In this document: positions 28,984 to 37,757 of the stretch, in pieces | How positions within the stretch are numbered: the stretch's first letter is position 1 | Layout: each line of letters opens with the position of its first letter | Assembly (NCBI GenBank): GCA_028290305.1 | Contig: JAQGKC010000430.1 | Coordinates: 1-53,357, forward strand | Length of the DNA: 53,357 nucleotides | Direction: 5' to 3' | Source: Bradyrhizobium sp. | Lineage (GTDB): Bacteria > Pseudomonadota > Alphaproteobacteria > Rhizobiales > Xanthobacteraceae | Notes under the pieces: generated by a model | What the model saw: the letters and a program-made list of their open reading frames with translations, nothing else | Told to the model about the DNA's origin: nothing | The model's database searches: none | Program-made: the position numbers and the translations under genes

Positions 28984-29016
28984 GTAAGCCATGACTTACC
29001 GTTAGTCATGGCTTAC
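28984..29016. promoter_or_regulatory. perfect 12-base inverted repeat over the arsR-type gene start (probable operator)
   Basis: GTAAGCCATGAC (28984-28995) and its exact reverse complement GTCATGGCTTAC (29005-29016) flank a 9-base spacer TTACCGTTA. The ATG of the ArsR-type regulator (29008) lies inside the right arm. This is the size and symmetry expected for an ArsR-family dimer site, suggesting autoregulation. Confidence 0.75.
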
Positions 29017-29328
29017 GGAAGTGCCCTCACTGTGCTTGCTGATCCGACCCGGCGGAAGGTGTTCGAGCGCCTGCGCGCCGGGCCGCGTCCGGTGAATCTG
29101 CTCGCGGCGGGGCTGCCGGTGTCCCGGCCGGCGGTGTCGCAACACCTCAAGGCTTTGAAAGACGCCGGCCTTGTCGAAGAGCGCAGCGAAGGCGTGCGCC
29201 GGATTTATTCGCTGCGGCGCGAAGGCCTGACCGAATTGCGCGAGTGGCTGGACAGCTTCTGGGACGATGCCCTGGAGGCGTTCAAGCTGGAAGCGGAAAG
29301 ATCCCACAAAACCCGAGGGAATAAATGA
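29008..29328 (+). CDS. ArsR/SmtB-family winged-helix regulator
   Basis: About 106 residues: SALTVLADPTRRKVFERLRAG, the recognition helix region PVSRPAVSQHLKALKDAGLVEERSEG, and the wing (VRRIYSLRREGLTELREWLD). No metal-binding cysteine motif (CxC) is visible, so it is likely a metal-independent member of the type paired with SRPBCC proteins. The frame is open to 28906, but the ATG at 29008 gives the normal N terminus and sits inside the inverted repeat. The next gene follows its stop without a gap. Confidence 0.88.
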   Translation: MAYGSALTVLADPTRRKVFERLRAGPRPVNLLAAGLPVSRPAVSQHLKALKDAGLVEERSEGVRRIYSLRREGLTELREWLDSFWDDALEAFKLEAERSHKTRGNK

Positions 29329-29811
29329 ATGAATGACGAGGCCGTCATCGCACCCGTGCGCAAAACCGTTCACGTCAAGGCGCCCCTTGCGCATGCGTTC
29401 GAAGTTTTCACCGGCGGTCTCACGCGCTGGTGGCCGTACGACCATGGCGTCGGCAAGAAACCGATCCAGAAGGTTCTGATGGAGCCGCGCCTTGGCGGAC
29501 GCTGGCTTGAGATATCGGAAGACGGCACGGAGACCAGCGTTGCCACGATCACGCTTTGGGAGCCGCCGCATCGGTTGGTGATGGTCTGGCAGATCAACGC
29601 GCAATGGAAGCCGGATCATACGATGAAATCGGAAGTCGACGTGCGCTTTGCCGCCGACGGACCGGACGCGACACTGGTCGAACTGTTGCACCACAAGTTT
29701 GAAACCATGGGTGCGGAGGCGGGCGCTTCGATGCGCAGGGATGTCGATGGCGGCTGGCCGGGCCTGATCGAACGCTACGTGCAGGAAGCCGAACGGAATG
29801 CCGGGGCGTAA
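29329..29811 (+). CDS. SRPBCC (AHSA1-type START-like) domain protein
   Basis: Protein of 160 residues with an AHSA1/SRPBCC fold: the N-terminal strand VRKTVHVKAPLAHAFEVFTGGLTRWWP, a central GGRWLEISEDGTET hairpin, and a C-terminal helix ending in PGLIERYVQEAE. Such domains form a hydrophobic ligand pocket. ArsR-SRPBCC pairs are a common two-gene unit in Rhizobiales; the start codon directly follows the regulator's stop codon. Confidence 0.88.
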   Translation: MNDEAVIAPVRKTVHVKAPLAHAFEVFTGGLTRWWPYDHGVGKKPIQKVLMEPRLGGRWLEISEDGTETSVATITLWEPPHRLVMVWQINAQWKPDHTMKSEVDVRFAADGPDATLVELLHHKFETMGAEAGASMRRDVDGGWPGLIERYVQEAERNAGA

Positions 29812-29904
29812 CGATAATTTTCGATGCGCCTGACGCAGATGACCGCGGCTTCCGCTTTGCTGCGGCGGCGTCGATAACAACAACCTTAAGCCAAGGAGAT
29901 CGTC

Positions 29905-30564
29905 ATGTCGGATTTCGTCGTTTATTCCATCCCCGGCAGTCCGTTCGGCCGCGCTGTCCTGGCGACCCTGGAAGAGAAGGGCGCGCCCTATCGCTTGTCG
30001 CCGGTGGCGCCGGGCACGTTCCGCTCGCCTGAACACCTCGCCCGTCATCCCTTTGGCCGCGTGCCGGTGATGGAGCATAACGGTTTCAGGCTTTATGAGA
30101 CCCAGGCGATCCTGCGCTACCTCGACCGCGTGCGGCCGAACCCCGTTTTTACGCCGGTTGATCCGGAGCGCGCCGCGCGAATGGACCAGGCGATGAATGT
30201 GAACGACTGGTATCTCTTTCAAGGCGTCGGCAATGTCATCGGCTTTCACCGCGTAATAGGGCCGCGGCTGATGGGCCTGATGCCGGACGAAGCGGCGATC
30301 GAAGCCGCGATGCCCAAGGCGCGCGCCGTGTTTGAAGAACTGTCGAGGCTTTTGGGCGCACAAGCCTACTTCGCCGGCGAAGCCGTATCGCTGGCCGACC
30401 TTATGATCGCGCCGCAGATCGGCTTCTTCACCCAGACGCCGGAATGGTCGGTGCTGGGCGCGCCGCACGCCAACCTCGTCGCGTGGCTGGCACGGATGGA
30501 AGCCCGCCCGAGTCTCAAGGCAACCACGTGGGAGCGCGTGTCGGAGATGGCGAAGGCGGCGTGA
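29905..30564 (+). CDS. glutathione S-transferase family protein
   Basis: Protein of 219 residues with a thioredoxin-like N-terminal domain (VVYSIPGSPFGRAVLATLEEKGAPY, HPFGRVPVMEHNGFRLYETQAILRYLD) and a helical C-terminal domain (FAGEAVSLADLMIAPQIGFF). The Ser in IPGSPFGR is the likely glutathione-activating residue. The start has a strong AAGGAGA ribosome site. It follows the ArsR/SRPBCC pair on the same strand with a 93-base gap. Confidence 0.9.
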   Translation: MSDFVVYSIPGSPFGRAVLATLEEKGAPYRLSPVAPGTFRSPEHLARHPFGRVPVMEHNGFRLYETQAILRYLDRVRPNPVFTPVDPERAARMDQAMNVNDWYLFQGVGNVIGFHRVIGPRLMGLMPDEAAIEAAMPKARAVFEELSRLLGAQAYFAGEAVSLADLMIAPQIGFFTQTPEWSVLGAPHANLVAWLARMEARPSLKATTWERVSEMAKAA

Positions 30565-30632
30565 TCGGAACGGGCGAAGAGTAAATCTTTAAAGCGCACG
30601 CCGCGGGCGATGGCTACCAGCGGCGCTTGCCG

Positions 30633-33600
30633 TCAGCGCTTTCGAAGAGCCTTTTTTACAGCTCGTTTTTGACTTTTCTTGGCGGCCGGTCGCCGCTTAG
30701 CGCGAGGTTTGGCCTTTTTTGATGATTGTTTCGCAGCAATCGGGTTTGCGTCGCTTTTCCAAGCATTGATCCCGGCGCATTTCACGGCAATTTGGCCGAC
30801 GGCGTTTTCCGTAATCGTCGCAGCGATTCCGGACAGCCACGCAATGAGGTCCGCGAAAGAGATCGGCTTGTTGTCACTGACACGCAACCAGCGGCGGTCG
30901 CGATGGTGAGTGATAACGAGGACGCCATGACGCCGGTTCTCGGGCTTGAGGTAGTCCTCCGCGAGTTGCGTTCGCAAAGCGCCAACAAGGTCGCGTGCGG
31001 TCCAACCCTTGCCGCCATGCTTGACTTCAATCGCCACTTCGCAAGGTGCGGAGGTCGAGGCGATAATCACGTCCGGCTTATCGCCTATGGCGACCTCGGC
31101 TTCACGGAAAGCATGGAAGCGGCCACGGGCACGCGCATTCATCTGTTCGACGAGCCAGTGCTGGACTTCGTCTTCATCTTTTGCGCGTTCCAGCAGCGGG
31201 CGCGACGTCACATCGCCGTGTATGAGGTTCTGTGCGATGTCGGCAAGGACGCCCATGACGACGCGGAGCAAATCCGCACCTGTTTTCGCTGGAGCGGTGA
31301 ATTGACGCTGAAACGTGAGAACCTCGGCCGCGTTCCAAGCCGGGCTTTCAGCGTCGCGCTCCGCTTTCCCGCGCGCAAGCTCGCGGAATCGGTGCGAATG
31401 CAGTGCAAAGACGGGGTCTTCCGCAAGCCGCTTCATGGCTTGGTAAGCGTCGGCGCCGGGCCGCGCCAAGAGCGCTGATAAAATGGCGTCGCGTGCGTTT
31501 TGCGCGTGATCCCGGGTGTCCGGCGTATAGGAACCGTGTCGAACGGTGTCATCCTTCGGACGAATGTGGCTATAGGCGATGTGCAGGAGTGCTTCCAAGG
31601 ATTTGGTCGATGCGCTCGTGAGCGCGCCGGATACGAGCGGGTCATGGCGGTCGAACAGAGTGGTGAGTGTCGTTTCTGCCCGTGCCTGCCGGGCAGCCTT
31701 GGGAGGCCCATCGAGCCATTTTTCAAGGATCGGCAAGGCTGCGTCGGGATCGACGATCAGCAGGAGCGCCAAGTACGATCGCGCGAAGTCGTCTTTCTGG
31801 GCTTTGACATGCGCGGCATAGCGCGTTTTTGCCATCGCAAACAACTGCGCGCGCTGGGTGGCCCCCAGTTCGAGATTGCGGACGATCCTCAAAAAGCTTC
31901 TGACGATCGCGACCGCGTTCGCCTCGGATTTGAGGATAGCCGAGACAATAAGGCGTTGTACGGGTTGCTGGATGGTGTAGGTGGGCGCGCCGTACCGGTA
32001 CAGGAAGATCGTTGAAGTCTCGGAAGGCGCCGACCATTCCCGGTCAATCTGCTCTTTCACGACCGGCAGCACTGCCTTCGGCCACGATATGATCAGCGCA
32101 TCCAGCCATTCCGGGTAGCTTTGCTCGGCGCGGCATCCATGACGCGCGGCGATGGCGGCTTCTTTCTCGGTCAGATGAAGCGCCCAATCCGGGTCTTCGG
32201 CGGCTTCAATGCCGAGACCGGAGAATGCTAGGACGGATGGATATTTTATGTTGATAACGCCGCCGGGTTTGCGGACCGGCCGGACGGGAGGCACCAACCG
32301 CCAAAGGCGTTTCATCCCGTCGCGATAGGCTTCCGCAACCGCGCGATTGAAGCCTTCCTCAAGCAAGCGCCATTCGAGCGCGGCTTTAGGGGTGTCGGTA
32401 CCCGTTCGTTTCTGAAGCCAGTTAGAAACGTAATGCAGCCTAAATTGTCCGGCCTTCCATGAGGATAGATTTGACGGGTCGGAAAGCAGCGAGGGGTTTT
32501 TCAACAATTCGTCCCGGAATTTGATCCAGGATTCCTTATCCGCAGCTTTGCGCTTCTTGTTCTTAAGCTCATGGATCGCGCTTCTCAGGCGGTGCGCCCG
32601 CATCAGGGGATCTTCGGGCGGCGGTACGAGCGCCACGCCCAACGCGGCGACAAGCACCGGTTCCGATCCGATGGCCGCCCGGACGGTGGCTTCCTCGGCC
32701 GCAAGCCGTCCAGCCCGCTGAAGGATGTTCAAAATAGCGCTCAGCGCGATTTGTTTGTCTTCAATATCGGAACGTGCTGCAAGGTCGGCATAAAGCCAGC
32801 GGACGTCGGCTTCGGAAAAGCCCCAGAGCGAGGCGTTGCCGCTAAAATATATCTGCCAATACTGGAGAACAGGGCCGTGCGTGCCGTTTGCGCGTTGCTC
32901 GGCGGCATCGGCCCAGAAAAGCGCGCGGTTAAGTTGCGGGTTGTTGCGTACCAGTTCATGGAGTTTGGGTGTCTCCTGCTTGGTGAAACCCTCGCGGCCT
33001 GCGCGTTCGACCACCATCAATAAGCGAACAAAGTAGGGCGGCGGGGTATTGCTGCCCAACCGCAAGGCCTCGTCGCGGGCCGGGTCGTGCAGATGCTTGG
33101 CGATATCTTTGAAGCGCTTCGCAAGCCGGTGGAAGTCGTCGGTGAATGGCTTCGAGAGGCAAAGGTCAGCAAGGCCGCTCAGCAACACCACACGCGCGGC
33201 GTTGTCCGGGGCTTTGTCGTAAAACTGCTCGAGCTGATATCCAAATCCCTCGGCCGAAAACTCTTTCGGCGGCTCGGACTTCTCGATCACACTGAGCAAA
33301 TCGCGCGTGGAGAGATACTTGGGATAAAGAACCAGCGCTACGGACCCGGCAAGTCGGGGACCTGCCATTTCAGGCTTTGTGACCAGCGCTTTTGCGACCG
33401 CCGACAAGGTGGTGCTATCGCCGCAAGCTTCGGCAGCCTGAATAGCGACCACCCGATGGTATTCGTCCGCCGCTTTATTGAGTGCGACGGATTTTGCGAG
33501 CGGCGCAGCACCCTTGATGCTGCCTTCGCGAATGAGCCGCAGCAGGTCGAAGCGGAAGTCTTGGCGCGCATTCATCTGCCACGCTCTGCGGACTGCCGTT

Positions 33601-35084
33601 GCTAGCTGTTGGTCGGCGAACATCCATAGCGCGCGTGCATCAAGGCGGTCTTCGGAAATCTCGGCCGCCGCCTGTTTCGACGCGAACGCTAACAGGAGCT
33701 GTTCCCGGACGGGAATCGGCAGCGAACCCGGATCGCCGTAAGTGACAAGCGTAAGCGGTTCGCGGCGAATGACCTCACTTCGAATATCTGGGTGCCAGAG
33801 CGATAACCAGGCGGCTTCGGCCCGCAACGACGGGACGACGGTTTCGACGCCGTAGCGTTCGGCAAAAAGAAGCTGGGCTATTTCGGTGCGAGGGCAGCCA
33901 GTTTGGATCAGGCGGTCGAGCCACTTCGCGGCAAGGTATTCCTGCGTCGAGCGATGATGGAACCGGATGCGGCCATAGGTAGCTGGCGCAAATATGCCAC
34001 GCCGTAACAGGGCGTTGCGCCGCGCATCGCTCCAATCGGGAAGTATGTCGGCTGGATCGAGCGCGCCTGCCGCGAGGCTGGGGTCCGGATCGTGGCCCGG
34101 CGCGCGGAGAGTGAACGACTTACCAAGCGTGAGGGCGCCTGCCAAGCGCTCGGCTCCCTCGCGGGCATCTTCAGGCGAGATGGTTTCATTATCCGGCCGA
34201 TGCGGGTCGCGCTCGGCCAATTTGCGCGCGATGCTGTGTTCGAGCATTTCGGAAAAGGAGCCAAATTTGGCGTGACTCTTCCAATAATCGGCGAGGTCGA
34301 GCAGATCGCCGGGGCGCTCAGTCAGTGCCTCCAGCCCATGTTTGGTAATAGCTTGGACAAACGGACCGACGTCGGCGACGCCTGCGGCGGTCGCGAGTGT
34401 GCGGTACTGGTCGGCCGAGAGCGGTACGAGTTGCACGACCAGAAGTTCATTTAAGCGTTCCTCACTCTCGTCGGGCTTAGCCTCGGAAGGTGAGTCCTTT
34501 TTCTCAAACAGGGGATCGAGCAGGGCACTGTAATCGTCCGGTTTGGCGATAGGTGCTACGACCGGTTTTTTCCAGGCGGGCAGGTAACGTGAATAAGTCG
34601 CCCGATCGTCCGCGCCCTTCCAGTCGGTGACCCTGCAGGACACATAGACGTGGGCGCGTTCGCGGCCGTCTCCGATATCTCGCGCGAAACGTTTGAGGGC
34701 CGTATCGAAGCTTTTACGGTTGAGGCGGGCTTCATCGATGGAGTCGAGAAAAAACCAGCCTTCGCCGGATCCGGCCAACCAGGCCTCGAACAGTTTTGCA
34801 CTTTCGCTATCGAGCGCGGTTTCCGTGCCTTGCTCGGCCAGCTCCTCGATGCGCAGGAAAAAAGACGGCCTGTCCGCAGCTCTGAGAACCTCGCACTGAT
34901 ACCGGAATTCTTCGGTTTTTCCGCTTGCTGCTTCGGCGAGTAAGATCACGCGGCGGCGCCGTCTCAACTCTTCCCAACCAAGCCAGCCGCTTACGCGCGG
35001 CCCCCAAAAGCGGCCGATGTCGAGGCCGGGCTCCTGATCTTTTGTCAAAGGAAAAAAGTATCGGTCGAGGTTGATAAAATTCAT
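30633..35084 (-). CDS. large NACHT/STAND-like NTPase with C-terminal PD-(D/E)xK-type nuclease, candidate anti-phage protein
   Basis: Protein of about 1483 residues. After a short N-terminal segment, a P-loop appears as AEAASGKT (residues 50-57), then a NACHT-like Walker B GWFFLDSIDEAR (Asp114, Asp117, Glu118) and a sensor-like VYVSCR near 146-151. Residues about 300-1250 are long helical repeat-like sequence with no enzyme motif I recognise. Near the C terminus DKPDVIIAS (Asp1338) and CEVAIEVKHGG (Glu1353, Lys1355) give the D...ExK pattern of restriction-type nucleases. A Lys/Arg/Ala-rich tail ends the protein. The frame is open to 35192; I start at MNFINLDRY. It lies beside a tRNA and an integrase. 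I infer a sensor-nuclease defence protein. Confidence 0.8.
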   Translation of the reverse strand: MNFINLDRYFFPLTKDQEPGLDIGRFWGPRVSGWLGWEELRRRRRVILLAEAASGKTEEFRYQCEVLRAADRPSFFLRIEELAEQGTETALDSESAKLFEAWLAGSGEGWFFLDSIDEARLNRKSFDTALKRFARDIGDGRERAHVYVSCRVTDWKGADDRATYSRYLPAWKKPVVAPIAKPDDYSALLDPLFEKKDSPSEAKPDESEERLNELLVVQLVPLSADQYRTLATAAGVADVGPFVQAITKHGLEALTERPGDLLDLADYWKSHAKFGSFSEMLEHSIARKLAERDPHRPDNETISPEDAREGAERLAGALTLGKSFTLRAPGHDPDPSLAAGALDPADILPDWSDARRNALLRRGIFAPATYGRIRFHHRSTQEYLAAKWLDRLIQTGCPRTEIAQLLFAERYGVETVVPSLRAEAAWLSLWHPDIRSEVIRREPLTLVTYGDPGSLPIPVREQLLLAFASKQAAAEISEDRLDARALWMFADQQLATAVRRAWQMNARQDFRFDLLRLIREGSIKGAAPLAKSVALNKAADEYHRVVAIQAAEACGDSTTLSAVAKALVTKPEMAGPRLAGSVALVLYPKYLSTRDLLSVIEKSEPPKEFSAEGFGYQLEQFYDKAPDNAARVVLLSGLADLCLSKPFTDDFHRLAKRFKDIAKHLHDPARDEALRLGSNTPPPYFVRLLMVVERAGREGFTKQETPKLHELVRNNPQLNRALFWADAAEQRANGTHGPVLQYWQIYFSGNASLWGFSEADVRWLYADLAARSDIEDKQIALSAILNILQRAGRLAAEEATVRAAIGSEPVLVAALGVALVPPPEDPLMRAHRLRSAIHELKNKKRKAADKESWIKFRDELLKNPSLLSDPSNLSSWKAGQFRLHYVSNWLQKRTGTDTPKAALEWRLLEEGFNRAVAEAYRDGMKRLWRLVPPVRPVRKPGGVINIKYPSVLAFSGLGIEAAEDPDWALHLTEKEAAIAARHGCRAEQSYPEWLDALIISWPKAVLPVVKEQIDREWSAPSETSTIFLYRYGAPTYTIQQPVQRLIVSAILKSEANAVAIVRSFLRIVRNLELGATQRAQLFAMAKTRYAAHVKAQKDDFARSYLALLLIVDPDAALPILEKWLDGPPKAARQARAETTLTTLFDRHDPLVSGALTSASTKSLEALLHIAYSHIRPKDDTVRHGSYTPDTRDHAQNARDAILSALLARPGADAYQAMKRLAEDPVFALHSHRFRELARGKAERDAESPAWNAAEVLTFQRQFTAPAKTGADLLRVVMGVLADIAQNLIHGDVTSRPLLERAKDEDEVQHWLVEQMNARARGRFHAFREAEVAIGDKPDVIIASTSAPCEVAIEVKHGGKGWTARDLVGALRTQLAEDYLKPENRRHGVLVITHHRDRRWLRVSDNKPISFADLIAWLSGIAATITENAVGQIAVKCAGINAWKSDANPIAAKQSSKKAKPRAKRRPAAKKSQKRAVKKALRKR

Positions 35085-35343
35085 GGCTCTCGGTATCCGG
35101 AGCGAAAAGGTTGTTCGCTGACAATTAAAATTAGTGCGGGTGGGCGAGGGGCGAACCGACAGCTCTTTCGAGCAGAGGGATTTTCTTGTCACTTCGGGTT
35201 TGGCCGCCTCGCCTGCGCGCGTTTCGCGCTTTTGGCTCGCTTGTGTCTAGACTATACCTTCACCGTAGCGCACTCGCGAAAGCCCGGAGCGATCGTGTCG
35301 AGCTCGCCATGCACAATGCTTCGAATCGCATGAGGCCAGCCAT

Positions 35344-35430
35344 TGGTGCGGGCGGTGGGACTCGAACCCACACGACGTTGCCATCGAGGGATTTTAAGTC
35401 CCTTGCGTCTACCAGTTCCGCCACGTCCGC
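35344..35430 (-). tRNA. tRNA-Leu (anticodon TAA)
   Basis: An 87-base cloverleaf on the minus strand including an encoded CCA at 35344-35346. Acceptor arms are GCGGACG / CGCCCGC (one A-C mismatch), the T arm is GTGGGTTCGAGTCCCAC, and the anticodon loop CTTAAAA has TAA at 35396-35394. A long variable arm is present, as expected for leucine. Confidence 0.93.
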
Positions 35431-35471
35431 TTGTTTGATTTCCATAGCCTTTTCGCTTTGTACCTGCAAAT

Positions 35472-35500
35472 GTTAGACAGCCAATCCGTCGCGTTAGACA
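35472..35500. repeat. paired 8-base direct repeats between tRNA-Leu and the integrase gene
   Basis: GTTAGACA occurs at 35472-35479 and again at 35493-35500, 21 bases apart (two helical turns). Placed just outside the integrase 3' end, they could be recombinase arm- or core-type binding sites, but no crossover site is identified. Confidence 0.35.
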
Positions 35501-35519
35501 CTTTCGATGGAAAACCTGT

Positions 35520-36638
35520 TCACGTCTTGTCCTGAACGCGCTTAAAGGCGCGGTTGATGTTGATCTCGGATTCGACGTGGCGGGTGTAGTGCCTGCCCAT
35601 TCGTTCCGACAGGTCGCCGATCAGGTCGGTCACCTCCGCAACGGTGGCGCCGTTGCGCAGCCACCATGCGGCGTAGGATACCCGGAGGCCGTGCAGCGTC
35701 GTTCCCTTTCCGACATGCCCAGCCCGTTCCTGGTCGCGCAGCCAATGGCTCACTCGGGTCTGCATCTCCTTCTCGCTAGGCCAGAGCGCGCCGTCGTCTC
35801 TGACGGTGATCATGCCGTCGGCCCTCTGCACCTTGAGTTCGGCCAGGAAATCCTGCAGCTCCTGCATCATCGGGAGGGTAACGATCTTCTTGTTCTTGCG
35901 CGCGTAATAGCGCATGGCTTTGCCGGTCAGGTCGTGATCAACGATCTGCTTCCGATTGACGTTCACGACTGTCTGTCCGCGCAGGCCGCAATGCCGTGCG
36001 AGCATCATCGGGATCAGCACCTCTAACGGCGCTTTCTCGCGGACGAAGCTCCATTCTTCCTGGAACCATTCGCGGTTGGAGTTGGGGTCCGCTTTGTGGG
36101 CATCGTCCATGCCGGTGCAAGGGTTGAAGGGCATCTTGCCGCGTTTGACCGCCTGCCGAAACATAGAGGACAGCGCTGCGATCATCTGGTCGGCAAAGCG
36201 CGGCCACTTCCAGTGGGCGCACTTGTCCCGCACGTCATAGAGATCGGGCTGCGTGATGTCCTTCAAGACCATATCGAACTCTGGCCGCAGATATTCGAAT
36301 GCATCGAGGTAGTCCTCGCGCGTAGCATCCGCGAGTGTTGGCCATTTCGGATAGCAGCCCTCGATCTTGCTGGGGCTGTCCTTCCGCTCCTTGGGCGGAC
36401 GGTCGATGTCGCCGTTGGTGTACCAGTGGATGAAGCCGCCCAGCGTCTCGATTGGGAAACTGGCAGCCAGCTGCTTCTGGAGCCGTGGCCGGTTGTAGGT
36501 CTGCATAAATTCTGGTTCGGCCAGCTTCTTCAGCACATCCTGGCGTGAGCCATCGAACCCCTTGATCAGTGGATCGCCGCCCCCTCGAGGATAGACGGTC
36601 AGGACTTCGCGGACATTGAGACCTCGGGACGGACACAA
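35520..36638 (-). CDS. phage-type tyrosine recombinase/integrase
   Basis: About 372 residues. The catalytic C-terminal half has Arg220 in HCGLRGQT, Lys near 250, His316-x-x-Arg319 in LHGLRVSYA and the nucleophile Tyr351 in MGRHYTRH. The usual third His/Trp position appears to be Asp (LIGD). The N-terminal half resembles a core-binding domain. The frame begins at a TTG immediately after a stop codon with no good ribosome site, so the N terminus may be truncated or the start misplaced. It lies 90 bases from tRNA-Leu, on the tRNA's 5' side. Confidence 0.85.
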   Translation of the reverse strand: MCPSRGLNVREVLTVYPRGGGDPLIKGFDGSRQDVLKKLAEPEFMQTYNRPRLQKQLAASFPIETLGGFIHWYTNGDIDRPPKERKDSPSKIEGCYPKWPTLADATREDYLDAFEYLRPEFDMVLKDITQPDLYDVRDKCAHWKWPRFADQMIAALSSMFRQAVKRGKMPFNPCTGMDDAHKADPNSNREWFQEEWSFVREKAPLEVLIPMMLARHCGLRGQTVVNVNRKQIVDHDLTGKAMRYYARKNKKIVTLPMMQELQDFLAELKVQRADGMITVRDDGALWPSEKEMQTRVSHWLRDQERAGHVGKGTTLHGLRVSYAAWWLRNGATVAEVTDLIGDLSERMGRHYTRHVESEININRAFKRVQDKT

Positions 36639-36854
36639 GAGGAACTAGCAGCGATTATCCAGAACGCGCTTCGAACCCTCGACCGATGTCCTGAACGCGG
36701 CTTTGAAGTGACGGTGTATGGTACCAACCCCTGGACCGCGATGCTGATGATCAAGCCCGAAGCCGGTCCAGTAGCCGATGCCGCCCTATGGCGCGAACGC
36801 GTCAGGGCAATGGCGGTGCGTCTAAGGCAGGACTACGACCTCATCGAGAGCTAG
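36622..36854 (+). pseudogene. 5'-truncated fragment of a small hypothetical gene
   Basis: An open frame without any ATG, GTG or TTG near its beginning reads ...TQEELAAIIQNAL... then CPERGFEVTVYGTNPWTAM and ends at a TAG (36852-36854). It has sensible protein composition, including LWRERVRAMAVRLRQ. Its 5' end overlaps the divergent integrase start, so an insertion or deletion near 36620-36640 probably removed its start. Function unknown. Confidence 0.5.
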
Positions 36855-36931
36855 GGTGGCCATCCGCCGCGCTTTCACGCCTCTCGAATTCCCCATAGCG
36901 TACCCCCGTCAATTCAGAACGGGAGGCCGCG

Positions 36932-37134
36932 ATGCCGGAACTATCGCCCGAAGGGGAAGCCATCGCCGCGTACGGCGCCGCGACCATGGCGGCTTTGAAG
37001 ATCTTGGTGGTTTGCCTACAAGCCAATGGCGCTCTTGAGCACGGTCAATTCCCTACATGGAGGCGGCGAAAGACGATGCCGACGACATGACGCTGTCGAT
37101 CCTGCATGACTTGAGGACGTCCATTCTGGAGTGA
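36932..37134 (+). pseudogene. small hypothetical gene broken by a frameshift
   Basis: An ATG with GGGAGG upstream gives MPELSPEGEAIAAYGAATM... up to ...LEHGQFP. The reading then continues sensibly only in another frame, YMEAAKDDADDMTLSILHDL, ending at a TGA (37132-37134). Uninterrupted translation from the ATG stops after 52 codons at 37090. A one- or two-base indel near 37052-37060 explains both halves. Confidence 0.6.
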
Positions 37135-37757
37135 GCGTTCAGTGAAATCGGGCGTTGCCTCACCAAACCAGACGACGTCAGAGACCTGGCGTGGCGGCGC
37201 CAAGGGATGCCGAGGATACCCAAGCCGGTCTCTTTCATTTCGTGCAGTTGCCGCCGCGAAATTATATCGGCCGCGGCGATCGTCGGACCGCCAGCCTGAT
37301 CAAACAGCGCGGGAGCGAGATAACCCCTTACGTCTGGGTGCTCCGGACGAGGAGCGGCGAGGGTGCCGCGCTGTTGGTTTGCTGACATAGGAACGTCGCG
37401 CCACGGCAATTCTTGGTGACCGGCAAATCGGCGATAGTAGGCTTGTTTCTCTCGGGACATTACTGGTCTCAACCGTAGTGGCCATGATACCAGGGCGCTC
37501 GATTGCGTCACCGTGGTCAAGCAGAGTGTAACAGCCTCGTGCAGTTTGTGGTCCACGCGGTTGTCTGCCGCCGAACTACTTCGCTGGGCGCCCTTACGGA
37601 TCAACGCTACCGCATTACTTTGGCGGGTATACGCGGCCTCACTACTTCGGTGGCTAAGCCCGGTCGCGACCCCATCAGTGCGGGTATACCCATCCATATT
37701 ACTTCGGTACTTGGTGAATTGTGTAGTTAGGCGCGAGCGGCACGCGCTGCCTAGGGC
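37135..37757. other. gene-poor stretch with degenerate 'HYFGG' repeats
   Basis: No gene is called with confidence. A 214-codon minus-strand frame overlaps the pseudogene before it and has unconvincing composition. Around 37571-37715 the plus strand in one frame reads short repeats NYFAGRPYG, HYFGGYTRPHYFGG then, after a stop, YTHPYYFG, as if it were the end of a decayed protein with aromatic/Gly repeats. Confidence 0.5.

Noticed and set aside
35344..36638. A standard genomic island inserted at the 3' end of tRNA-Leu with this integrase inside it
   Set aside because: The integrase lies on the 5' side of the tRNA and no exact copy of the tRNA 3' end was found in the window.
37053..37697. A 214-codon minus-strand frame in the gene-poor gap
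   Set aside because: It overlaps the frameshifted gene at 36932-37134, has no ribosome site at its start and no recognisable domain.
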